From Pogonophryne albipinna (lineage: Eukaryota; Chordata; Actinopteri; Perciformes; Artedidraconidae), in NCBI GenBank assembly GCA_028583405.1, contig CM053246.1, positions 7,292,105 through 7,356,104 of the forward strand: a DNA stretch of 64,000 nucleotides, read 5' to 3'. A model generated the notes under the pieces. It had not been told where the DNA came from, searched no databases, and saw nothing but the letters and a program-made list of their open reading frames with translations. Position numbers and translations under genes: made by a program. Below, in pieces: positions 54,749 through 64,000 of this stretch. Position 1 is the first letter of the stretch, and the number at the start of each line of letters is the position of its first letter.

Positions 54749-55701
54749 TCACGAGCAAGGCACACTGGTTAAGGATGGCAGCTTCCTCATCGTTGCACTC
54801 GGAGAGAAATAGTAGAGACGGAGACGATGAACTGCTGTTAGTTCTATTATGGCATTTTGCATGTCGTGAGAGGTGTACGTTGCTGTGTGGGGAATGCTTT
54901 CCATTATTTTGGCCAACTCTGCATCTTTGTGCAGCGTATACTCAAACAGCGATAGGAAGAGCCCACTGCCTGACTCGGACATGCTGTGGAGTGAATCGTC
55001 GTCACCTCTGAGAGGGAGTTGGTTGACAGCTAAAAAAGCTATAATATCAACGACAGCAGACACGTAATAACGGCTCCGTGCCAGCTGATCTGCACCAAAG
55101 TACACATTTCCCTATTTGTTTCCTCGCGTATCTGTCTCTCTCTCTCCACAAACTCTCACATGAAATGTGTTCTTTTGATGCGGCATGTCTTAGCAGTCCT
55201 TTATCAGTCTGTAATGCGTGTTTCCAGTCGCAAAAACCTTTGCCAGTAAAAGCCGCATCAGATGAAGACGTATTTACTTTAAACTGTCTACAGGGGAAAC
55301 AAAAGGCTGCGTCTGCTTTTAACGAATATTCAAAGCCATGGTCTGTTGTCATGCAGCGGCAAAAGTGCGCTTCTTTCCTGAAAACAATCTCCCTGGATAA
55401 CAATCCAGTTTCACCTGTTGGGTTTATTAACCACAAGATCATATGGGGCTGTTGATCTTTGAGCGGTTGCTGGCCCAATAGTACCTGTTGATGTGCTGAA
55501 AGGTAGCATCTAGTGGAGGCACCGACACGGAGGAGGATGCTGGCGGGTGTGGTACAGGGTGTGGCAACGCAGGTGGTGATGGTAGGGGCACAAGGAGCTG
55601 TGCCTCGGAGGACAGCGTTGGTGGCGGCCGCCTTGATGAGTCAAGGCTTGGGCTCGCTAACTCAGCCCCGGAGTTTGCCGAGGTCAAGCTTGTGACATTA
55701 A
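54749..55701 (-). pseudogene. ZMYM1-like hAT gene, part after the piggyBac insertion
   Basis: The minus-strand reading has a proline/serine-rich stretch (55500-55690), then a TTF-type zinc-finger region with FCFPCRQFKVNTSS, FTGKGFCDWKHAL and LLRHAASKEHI (Cys and His ligands, about 55190-55330). RYYVSAVVDIIAFLAVNQLP and FEYTLHKDAELAKIMESIP with SHDMQNAII follow, the DUF4371-type start of the transposase. A frameshift near 55440-55480 and loss of everything after about residue 300 show it is dead. The start of the same gene lies at 60356-60471. Confidence 0.82.
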
Positions 55702-56667
55702 CCTGTTAAGCCCCAAGGTCCCCGCCGGCGGGGCCCCTGTTTTTTTTTTTCACGACACTGTGTCTCAGGGCATTTTAATATTTAAAATCCTATTAATGTG
55801 TTATACCAGATTAACGAGAATAATCTCAGCTAACTGACGATACGAACCATTTTTACTGAAACAAAACACAAGTCTCACAAGAAGCGTTAGCATTAGCCCT
55901 TAGCTAAAACGGGCAGATGCTACTTCCAGTGCTAACTAGCAAAAACGATCTTTAAAACTTAATATTTTCTGCACAAACTACATATCATCTGGAAAGCTGA
56001 TACTCCACAGATTATTTTGTTATAAGTATCATCCCTGTAGGACACAAACTCACTGAGCTAGCAGCCAGAACAGAGAAGAAAAAAAACAACAGTTTTTAAA
56101 AACATAACAATAATTATGTCTTACCGTTGCTGTTTTGTGATCAAAGCTCGTGTTCAAGGGAATAAAAACGCTGCTCAAGGTTAATCCAATGTCTCTTAGT
56201 CACTTTAGAATTGTTCCTGATAATCTATCATTACATTCATGGCAGCAGAGTAGGTATAAAGTTTCGCAGTCCCAAGCTAATGCTGTCTCACGTGCTGTTT
56301 ACGCAAACCTCTCTCTACTTGACGTAAGTGTTTAGCGGACTTACTAACTGTCACTCGATTCTATTGGCTCTAACGGTTCAGAAAAGGTGTCAATCACCCA
56401 AATCAACCAATGGGTTCCAAAGATATGATCCTGCGTAGTATAAACTACGCCTGCTCCGGCTCCATTACGCATTACGCAGCAGGAGAGCTTCGCAGCAGCA
56501 GAGCACCGCACCGCAGCAGCAGAGCACCACAGAGCACCCGCAGCAGGAGAGCACCACAGCACGCAGCGACGATAGCAGGTAACAGGTAACAGAGCACATT
56601 TCAAGGACGTTGATTTCTTTGCTTTTAGATTTTTTTCTTGTGTATCCTCTTTCCATTTTAGCAAATA

Positions 56668-59312
56668 ATGGCAGCCAGAAGGGAGAGCTTCACCACCGAG
56701 CAGGTGCTAGAGATGCTAGCTGACGATAGTGGGGCTATGATCATACCAGATGACTCTTCTTCGGATGATGAAGATCTCCTCCAGCCAGACCTGGATCCGG
56801 ACAGTAGTGACTCGGATGTTGAACTTCCACCACGGGAAAGGTATGTAATCTCTCCGTTTTTATATATTACTTATGTGTTTGGTGGAACTGCGTCACAGTG
56901 CTAGCTTAGCCAAGAAGCTACAGGAATGATTGGGCAAAATGCTAAATAGTGTTACTTGTCTTTTTGGAGTTACATTTTCTAAATGAATGGCCAGTGAATG
57001 AATATATATATATGTGTTTACTTATTTATTTGGTGTAATATTATTCATTTATAGTCCAATATTATCCTTTATTACTTTTGTGTTTGGTGGAACTTTATCA
57101 CAGTGTTAGCTTAGCCAACAGGAATGATTGGGCAAAATGCTAAATAGTGTTACTTGTCTTTTTGGAGTTACATTTTCTAAATGAATGGCCAGTGAATGAA
57201 TATATACATGTGTTTACTTATTTATTTGGTGTAATATTATTCATCTATAGTCCAATATTAGGTATCAGCCAGTGAATTAATCTAATGTCTTTGTTTTTCC
57301 ACATTTGTTTTCAGTGATGCAGTTGAGTTTGAAATGGCTTCTGGACCCCCATCTGCCACTCAGCCTGTCTCAACAACGCCACGACCATCCACCCAGCCTT
57401 CCCCACCCTCACATCCACAGCCGTCTACTTCCACTCAGCCTGCCTCAAGAAATCCACGACCATCCACCCAGCCATCCCCACCCTCACATCCACAGCCGTC
57501 TACTTCCACTCAGCCTGCCTCAACAAAGCCACGACCATCCACCCAGCCATCCCCACCCTCGCATCCATCAACGTCTGCTTCCACTCAGCTAGGCCGTTCC
57601 ACTCGAAGGGTTTCTGCTCCCCCTCCTCAGCCATCATCTTCTGATTCAGAGACACCCAAAGAGCTGCCATACAAAAGGAAAGGAAAAACATCTCTAAAAC
57701 CCAGGAAGCGTGGCCGAGGTGGGTCTTCCTCTTCCAGAACAACAGAGGAAGAACTCAGGTGGCACAACAGAGAGGAGAAAGACCGAAGACCAGAGCCATT
57801 GAGGTTCATACCAGCCAGGATCCCAGGCCCAACCGTTGACAGCACTGCAGCATGGTCTCCCCTCTCCATTTTCAGGCTTTTTTTTAGCACTGCCGTGGTT
57901 AATATAATCATTGTGAACACGAACGCCCACGCCCTGAGGAGATTACAGGCAGGAAAGAAATATCTTTGGAAAGTGCTGACTGCGAGGGATTTTTACACTT
58001 TCCTGGCCATTATCATTTTCACAGGCCTCGTCCACGTTCACCAACGATCGGACTACTGGAGGAAGAAATGGCCGTACTACTTCTCATTCCCATCTGATAG
58101 GATGTCCCGGCAACGCTTTGAAGCCATCATGTGGTCTTCGCACCTGAGCAACCCTGAAGAAGACGAAGAAAACGATCGCAAAAGGAACACCGCAGAGTAC
58201 GACAGACTTTTCAAAATCAAGCCCCTGTACACTGACATCATTGCTGCCTGCAAAGCACATTTCCAGCCCTATCAGAAGATTTCCATAGATGAAAGGATGT
58301 TTGCTTCCTAGGCCCGCATCAGCATGAAGCAGTACATGAAAGACAAGCCAACAAAGTGGGGATACAAACTGTTTGTGCTGGCAGATTCCTCAACGGCATA
58401 CACCTGGAATTTTTTTGTGTACACGGGGAAGAGAGAGTTCACCGAAGGCAAGGGACTCAGCTACTCCTCCGTGATGGACCTCCTGCCACTCCGCCTGCTC
58501 GGTGGGGGCTACACACTCTTTGTGGACAACTTTTACTCCAGCCCCACCCTCTTTGGGGATTTGTCCATAGAAAACATTGGCTGTTGTGGGACCATTCGGA
58601 AAAATCGAGTTGGTTTTCCACAAACTCAGTTCAACGCCCTTCCGAAAAAGGCTGAAAGGGGAGATTTGCGGTGGATAAGGAAAGGCAAACTCCTGTTTGT
58701 GAAGTGGATGGACACCCGTGAAGTGTCCATGTGTTCCACCGTGCACGAGGCCTTCAGCGGTCAGACGGTCCAGCGGAAAGTGAAACAGGCTGGCGTGTGA
58801 CAAACCAAGAACATTCCCGTTCCTGACGCTGTGGTGGACTACAACCAAAGCATGGGCGGCGTGGATGTGTCCGACGCTTTGATCGGGTACTACAGCGTTC
58901 TCCACAAAACCATGAAATGGTACAAGACTTTTTTTTTTTCCATTTCATGGACATTGCAGTGGTGAACAGCTTCCTTCTCCACAAGGAGCTGTTCAAGATG
59001 AGGAGTGACCCCAGCAGGACAAAGCCACACACCCAGAAGACTTTCAGGGAGCAGCTTGCTGCAGAATTGTTGGAGTTTGCTGAAGGCCCTGCACCTCCAC
59101 CACCCCCTCCTCCACCACTCACATGCATGCCCGAGTATTATGGGGAAGATGCCACCAAGGTCAGGAAGAACTGCAGGAGGTGCCTAGATGCTGGACTCAA
59201 AAGGGTGAAGACACCTGTGTACTGCAGGAAGTGCCAGGTCCCTCTGTGCTTCACTACCAAAAAGAACTGTTTCAGGGAGTGGCACGACCTAAATACTGGA
59301 ACATTCAGGTAG
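56668..59312 (+). pseudogene. PGBD4-like piggyBac transposase with two stops and one frameshift
   Basis: Exon 1 (56668-56840) begins MAARRESFTTEQVLEMLADD with an acidic DDSSSDDEDLL tail and ends at a donor (AAAG|GTATGT). The intron runs to about 57314 (TTTTCAG). Exon 2 has three units of PRPSTQPSPPSHPQPSTSTQ, a basic region, then the DDE domain: DFYTFLAIIIFTGLVHVHQR, SIDERMFAS (first D), [17 protein letters not shown] (second D) and [17 protein letters not shown] (third D). The C-terminal zinc-binding domain is complete: NCRRCLDAG, YCRKCQVPLC, NCFREWH. Damage: a TAG right after ERMFAS (58309), a TGA after KVKQAGV (58798) and a frameshift at the T9-10 run (58928-58937). All other coding is clean, so the copy died recently. 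The protein moves the element at TTAA sites. Confidence 0.92.
56874..57262. repeat. 205-base tandem duplication in the piggyBac intron
   Basis: Two units start at 56875 and 57080 (GTGTTTGGTGGAACT). Both contain GGAATGATTGGGCAAAATGC and ATGAATGGCCAGTGAATGAA. A small deletion distinguishes the second. Confidence 0.9.
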
Positions 59313-59960
59313 GTATAAAGTTCAGGTAGGTATAATGTTTTGCGAGTGTTTATTTTTAAAAAAAATACTGTTTTTATATACCTAGTGTGATTTTATTGTA
59401 TAGTACGTTGGTAAAATGTTTGTTGTTTTTACAAACCTACAGTGGTTTTATTGTATAGTACGTTGGTAAAATGTTTGTTTTTACATGCCTATAGTGTTGG
59501 TAAAATGTTTGAAATAAATCTGCCCCAGTTGGAGTCAAATGTTACCAATGCTTCCGTTTGTTTGTATTGTGCAAGTACACCTACACACACTGACCTACAG
59601 TGTAGTTTTATTGTATAGTGTGTTGGTACAGTTACATACACACACACACAGCTACACTTACACATACACACCTACACATACCCACACAGCTACACTTACA
59701 CACCTACACATACCCACCCACACACCTACACATACATACCCACACACACACCTACACTTACACACACCCACACACAAACAAATATTTAAAAAAATATATA
59801 TTTAAAAAAAATATTTATTTATTTTTTAAATATTTTTTTGTTTTGTTTTGGGTGGAATGAATACCTATAGTGATTCAATGTAATACAATGATTTTTATAG
59901 TCTGGTACCTGAAAAAGGTCAAATGGCACTGATGGAACCAAATGTGCCCAAAGCTTATTC
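59313..59960. repeat. piggyBac 3' region with short tandem repeats
   Basis: A unit of about 68 bases with TATAGTACGTTGGTAAAATG occurs twice (59390-59500), followed by a degenerate copy. A CA/TACACC minisatellite spans 59630-59780. No coding sequence. Confidence 0.8.
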
Positions 59961-60355
59961 CGCCTGGACTTTATTTTCATAAACCTCTAAAAAGGTCAAA
60001 TGTCACTTGTTTTGCCTCAATCTTGATACAGGGTACTTATTATATGTTATACTTTGGATTCCTAAAGCTTTTAGGCTACTAACCCATCATTCAAGGGTGG
60101 TCTTCACTATATGTAATGGGTTTTCTTTAGGCGGAGACAGGAATTTACATTTTTTTGCTATGTTCCATCTGAATTTACTCTGACACAGAAAAATCTATAT
60201 TGATTCTGACACTTCTACATCCAACTCACAGATGTAACCTTGCTTTGATAACAAAAATTATTCATATAAACCTTTTAGAAGTTATAGTCATTTATTCTGG
60301 GAATGTCATTTTCGAGCCTGAAACCTGAAAACAGGCTCGGGGTTTAACAGGTTAA

Positions 60356-60471
60356 GGCGTGCTGCTGCAACGGCAGGTTGCCAGGCCAGCAGCTGCATCG
60401 GCTGCAGTTCTTTCATCGCTATTTCGTTTTAATAAATCCTTAGATCTTTTAAGCCAATTTCTGATGTCCAT
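60356..60471 (-). pseudogene. ZMYM1-like hAT gene, first part
   Basis: The frame starts MDIRNWLKRSKDLLKRNSDE at 60471 and continues TAADAAAGLATCRCSS up to the TTAA at 60352-60355. MDIR-W is the usual beginning of ZMYM1-like hAT proteins. The gene resumes at 55701 after the piggyBac. The start of the relic at 43791 is homologous. Confidence 0.82.
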
Positions 60472-60835
60472 TTTGTAATTCAAACAGAAATGAGAGTCTA
60501 CCAAATGCACAATAAACAAATCCAGAATAGGCGGCAGAGTGTGACGCTGTGACTGGTCTAAATGTGGACGAATCACAAATCACAACAGATACATGAATTT
60601 ATTTGACGTAGCCTGCGATTTTTTTGTTTTAGTTACTATCTGACATCACATACATCGTAGCATAAAAGTTTACATTTATTTGTAATTTAAAAAAAATATA
60701 TATATATTAAAAAATATATTTATTTTTATAAATAATAAAAATCGTGTTCATTGGGGGAGGGCAGGAATGTCAAATGGGAGGGCCTGGCCCTCTCACGGCG
60801 CCGGGCATGCTTTTACCTGTCCTGTAGCGTTATAT
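60472..60835 (-). mobile_element. 5' flank of the ZMYM1-like hAT
   Basis: Non-coding DNA upstream of the ATG, ending in a GC-rich block, GGGAGGGCCTGGCCCTCTCA with CGGCGCCGGGC (60776-60806), that probably represents the element's 5' terminus. No duplication could be paired with the other side. Confidence 0.5.
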
Positions 60836-61429
60836 CGTTATACCGTGTAAATTGTCAGCAAAGGCCAACATCCCAAAGTTCCCTCCAGAGGAAGTTTCTC
60901 TCCCTCACACTTTCGTGTCTCTACTGGGACATGTCTCCATGCTTTAATGTCCAAAAACTCTTTTTCTCTCATACTGCCTGTGCTGCAGCACCTCTTTTCA
61001 CCCTCTGTCTGAAACCAGAGCCCAGTCTGCTCTGATTGGTTAGCTGGCCGGCTCTGTTGTGATTGGTCAACCGCTTAGAGATGTCCCACCCCTTAGCATA
61101 TCACGTACAATGTGTTGGAGCACTAGCCAAAAAAAGCCAGTGTTACATAGTGATGCCACTATGTTACGGAAGCAAACAAAGGAGTCCGATGGAGGTGTTT
61201 CGGGGGGGATTTTAGCCTTTGCAGACCATTTACATGCACACAACCTAAATAACACACTACAGGAAAGGGAAAACCTTAAAAAGGATGATAGGGTTTCTTT
61301 TAAGAACTGGAACAGAAAACTGTTAAAATGTTTAACTCTGTATTCAGGAGCTTATTTTATTCCTATATAATTTCAAGCGGAAAATAAATTGCAAAATGTT
61401 TATTTTGCAATTTAAAATATTCTCACCCC
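60836..61429. other. Dispersed fish repeat and spacer
   Basis: 60960-61120 contains TCTGATTGGTTAGCTGGCCG and GTTGTGATTGGTCAACCGCT with AGAGATGTCCCACCCCTTAG, a common fish non-coding repeat of unknown class. A 103-codon plus-strand frame at 61059-61370 crosses it without recognisable content; I do not call it a gene. Confidence 0.5.
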
Positions 61430-63045
61430 ACATTCATGTTCTTAATTATAAAAAATCGGAGCATTAAAAAGGAGATGGGACTGAAAACCCTTTTTCACAG
61501 CCAGTTTGTTTACTTGCGAAGACAAAGACGACAAAATAACGAGACATGCTGGTCAAACACATAATGCCCTGGATTTTTATTTCATTTTGTGACAATTCAA
61601 GAGGATTTTTAGTCTTTCCCGTGTGTGTGTGTGTGGTTGAAGGGTCTACAAAAAAACAAAACAAAACAAAAACTCACGAATGAACTGGGCCAGTGGAATA
61701 GGCTTTGGGATTGTGGTACAGAAAGAGAAACTACAAGTAGCCTTGTTCAGTACCAAACTCTTCACAGAAGAGAGAGATGATTTCTTTTTGTAACGGTTAT
61801 TTCTTTTTGTATGTCCCAAATGAAGGCACCCGATAACGTGTGGCAACATGAGAGTTTCTAAAAGTAGAGAAAAACTGCTTTTTTCTTTTATTTTCAATTC
61901 ATACATCATGTTCTATGTAGAAGCTGGAATGATAATGTCAGTTACTGCATTTTTTTTTTACTCCCTTATATTTATTTTTTGATCAACAAGTAACAAAATA
62001 ATGAAGTGAGGGGAATTATAATGAAAAAATAAATGTGTGGGGGATACAAAAATATTTATTCTTAAAAATAAAAAAAGGGTTATCTTTGAGAGATTAAGTA
62101 AATAAAACCATCCGGTGCGAACCAGACGGCGGAAATCATACAAAAGCAGCATTAAATCAACAAACAAATGATATAGTGCTTAGATAAATCAGAAGCAGCA
62201 AAGTCTTCTGGGAAAGATTCATCCCCCCATTGTTTTGTTCCTCGTCTCAGGAATATTATATGTATGGAAGATCATTGTGGAAACTGACAAACTGATGCTT
62301 ACGACAAACAAATCACACCCGTCGTGGTTTTTCTTCTCCGGCCCTGCGCCTGAATGCAACATGACGGGAACATCGTGGAAGTTCGTCCTACAGAAATCAG
62401 ACGAGCCCCCGGCCATGTTCACAACATCCAAAATGATAGTTTTTTTTAAAGTTTTCTTTTTTTAATCTAGCTAAACACTGATAAGGGGGAAACCGGTGAG
62501 GGGTACAGTGTGTACAAAAAAAGAAAAAGGGGGTTTGGGGTGAACGGATTTAAAAATAAAAAACATGAACGGGAAAATAAAGGTTTGTAAACACGGCACA
62601 ATAAATAGATCCAACAGCAGGTCCCGCACCATGTGATGATGACATTCATTTCTCTCACACTCGCACCAGTTTGTCGTTCTCTTGTTTTAATTTAGATTTT
62701 TTTTTTTTTATATCTCGAGTGCAAAACATCACAAATGAACAATTCTGTATTCAAGTAATGTTATATACAAGAACAAAGGGGTGGGGGTGTGTGGGAGGGT
62801 ATTACAAATATGCAGTACTGTACATATAATTGTCATATTAAGAATTTACAGACGATCTCTTATCAACAGTAACAAATAGGGGAAATGGGAAGGGGGAGGA
62901 AGAAAAAAAGATTTGTACGAGACGAGCATTGCAATTAAGTCCCAAAACAGTTGCAGAGGAAACCAAGTCTTGCTCATTCCGCCACCAATAACGAACGATG
63001 CATAGCACCTAAAAAAGAAAATGTGGGTTCCTCTCCCCCTCCCCC
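61430..63045 (-). other. Probable 3' UTR of a host gene
   Basis: About 1.6 kb downstream of the stop codon at 63046-63048 on the minus strand, AT-rich, with no transposon ends and many TTTATT (AATAAA in transcript sense) motifs. The absence of repeats, unlike the rest of the window, supports a constrained UTR. Its end is not defined. Confidence 0.5.
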
Positions 63046-63118
63046 CTACGTGACCTCCATGGCCACTGTGTTCTCTGACAGACTGTTCAGTGCTGGCTTC
63101 TCTTGTTCGTGATTCTCC
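63046..63118 (-). CDS. Last coding exon of an unrecognised host gene
   Basis: On the minus strand a good acceptor (TTGTGTTTTCAG|G, 63118) is followed by one base of a split codon, then ENHEQEKPALNSLSENTVAM, EVT and TAG at 63048-63046. The peptide is short and charged with a hydrophobic end, as in an intracellular C-terminal tail. I do not recognise the protein. The alternative frame runs on into low-complexity GGRGRG and looks false. Upstream exons must lie beyond 64000. Confidence 0.55.
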
Positions 63119-64000
63119 CTGAAAACACAACGAAAACACAGTTAGCTGCGAGTAACGGCATCAAAAACCCACTGGTATCACTCAAACGTACAACCCTAAT
63201 TGTCAATTCAGGCCAAAAATGTTGATAAAAATGTCATATCTAAATATTTCCCGTACTTCTTTGGGTTGAATCGTTAAAATCAACTTCAGTCCTGATTAAA
63301 CTACCAAATATTTTACAGGATTTTAACCATTACAATAGTTTTTTCCCCCCATACATATTTGGAGAAAGGGGGATTTTTCTTTTTTTCACAGCCTTGGATA
63401 TGTCAAAAATAAGCAACAACATTGATTTTGGTTCATTATTAGTTTTTGAGTTACATTTTAAATGTACTTTAAATCATTAATTTAAACAATTTCCTATTCC
63501 AAAAACTGCCACATTATTTCCCACTTAAATCTTTGACCAAATATTCAATTATTTTCGGCATTTTAATTATGTAATATAGGCCTTTTTCCTTTCCTGGAGC
63601 CTCTTAAAAACATGCATTTCTTTACCAACATCGTGCGGGACAATCTTTAACCATCATGGTCCTTTTTTGTATTAGCAATATATTTAACAAAATGAGGAAT
63701 TTTACCCCTAAATTGTAAAGCGGAATGCACCCAACTGGTCTGTTTTATACCAATGTGTTTAACAGTGAAAAATAGACCAAAATAGACCAGTTGGATGCGT
63801 TTGACTTTACAATTTAGGGATAACATTATTTTATTTTTTGTTGCCTTGTCAGTATTTTTCAACATGTATATTTTGTTACTGTAAATTTGTGTTTCCACGT
63901 ATATATATATTTTTATTAATGTTATTTTATTTCCATTTGAGAAGTTTTTTCTCCCAAATTGGTATCAATAAAGTACTTCTCTTATCTTAACATCATACTC
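63119..64000 (-). other. Probable intron with a hairpin element
   Basis: AT-rich DNA upstream of the last exon. It contains an imperfect inverted repeat at 63705-63820, both arms with CCCTAAATTGTAAAG and CCAACTGGTCT, like a short MITE. At the right edge, ATTGGTATCAATAAAGTACT and TCTTATCTTA resemble a LINE 3' tail (low confidence). Confidence 0.5.

Larger units (their letters stand above)
55702..60351 (+). mobile_element. Near-intact piggyBac transposon at TTAA, in the hAT gene
   Basis: The ends CCTGTTAAGCCCC and, in reverse, CCTGTTAAACCCC (12 of 13 match) are flanked by TTAA on both sides (55698-55701 and 60352-60355). Length 4650 bases. It includes a 5' region with CAGCAG-rich repeats (56470-56580), a transposase gene with one intron (56668-59312), a CA-rich minisatellite (59625-59780) and a right-end region also found as a separate copy at 831-1225. 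It is inserted in coding sequence of the ZMYM1-like hAT. Confidence 0.95.

Noticed and set aside
61059..61370. A 103-codon plus-strand gene
   Set aside because: It overlaps a common non-coding fish repeat and has no recognisable motif or splice context.

Overview
The window is teleost fish nuclear DNA, probably from a percomorph-type genome (inference). The evidence is a tRNA-type fish V-SINE, L2-type LINEs, many hAT relics with BED fingers, a BEL/Pao and a Ty3/gypsy element, a PGBD-type piggyBac and a CACTA-like element. Only two pieces look like ordinary host genes: the first coding exon of a fish C2H2 zinc-finger gene (5965-6157, minus) and a last coding exon with a long 3' UTR (61430-63118, minus). 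Nearly everything else is a nest of transposable elements.

Layout. 1-5030: an L2 reverse transcriptase fragment broken at a TTAA by a piggyBac-type end, a Tc1/mariner remnant split by a hAT element, then two different hAT elements in one (TA)n tract. 5600-8680: an L2 3' end, the zinc-finger exon, and a LINE 3' half between inverted repeats. 8682-15240: three layers of hAT and TIR elements, one with a decayed transposase. 15512-15706: V-SINE. 16870-22222 and 30567-31717: a BEL/Pao retrotransposon on the minus strand. It is interrupted in pol by a hAT-type element (19525-20685, perfect 8-base duplication) and in gag by an 8.3-kb CACTA-like element (22223-30566, 2-base duplication CA). The CACTA-like element carries a multi-exon gene that I read as SAMD3-like plus DUF4806-like.

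The 5.9 kb from about 27190 to 33095 (half of that cargo gene, the CACTA right end, the BEL gag start and a hAT element) is repeated almost identically at 33096-39047. All three junctions lie in (TG)n. 39763-45172: two TA-flanked TIR elements, one a large foldback, the other holding two nested hATs. 45173-46999: a compact LTR element with 236-base LTRs differing at about three bases. 47005-54560: a related Ty3/gypsy element split by a GC-rich insert, which itself holds a full-length LINE (47864-51121) with a perfect 14-base target duplication. 54749-60830: a ZMYM1-like hAT gene split by a near-intact 4650-base piggyBac (55702-60351). 61430-64000: the 3' end of a host gene.

The elements do not form a pathway. 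What connects them is insertion order, which exact target-site duplications let one read. The item most worth following is the CACTA-like element with its spliced, host-like cargo gene. All family names come from recalled motifs and by-eye comparison; no search was run.
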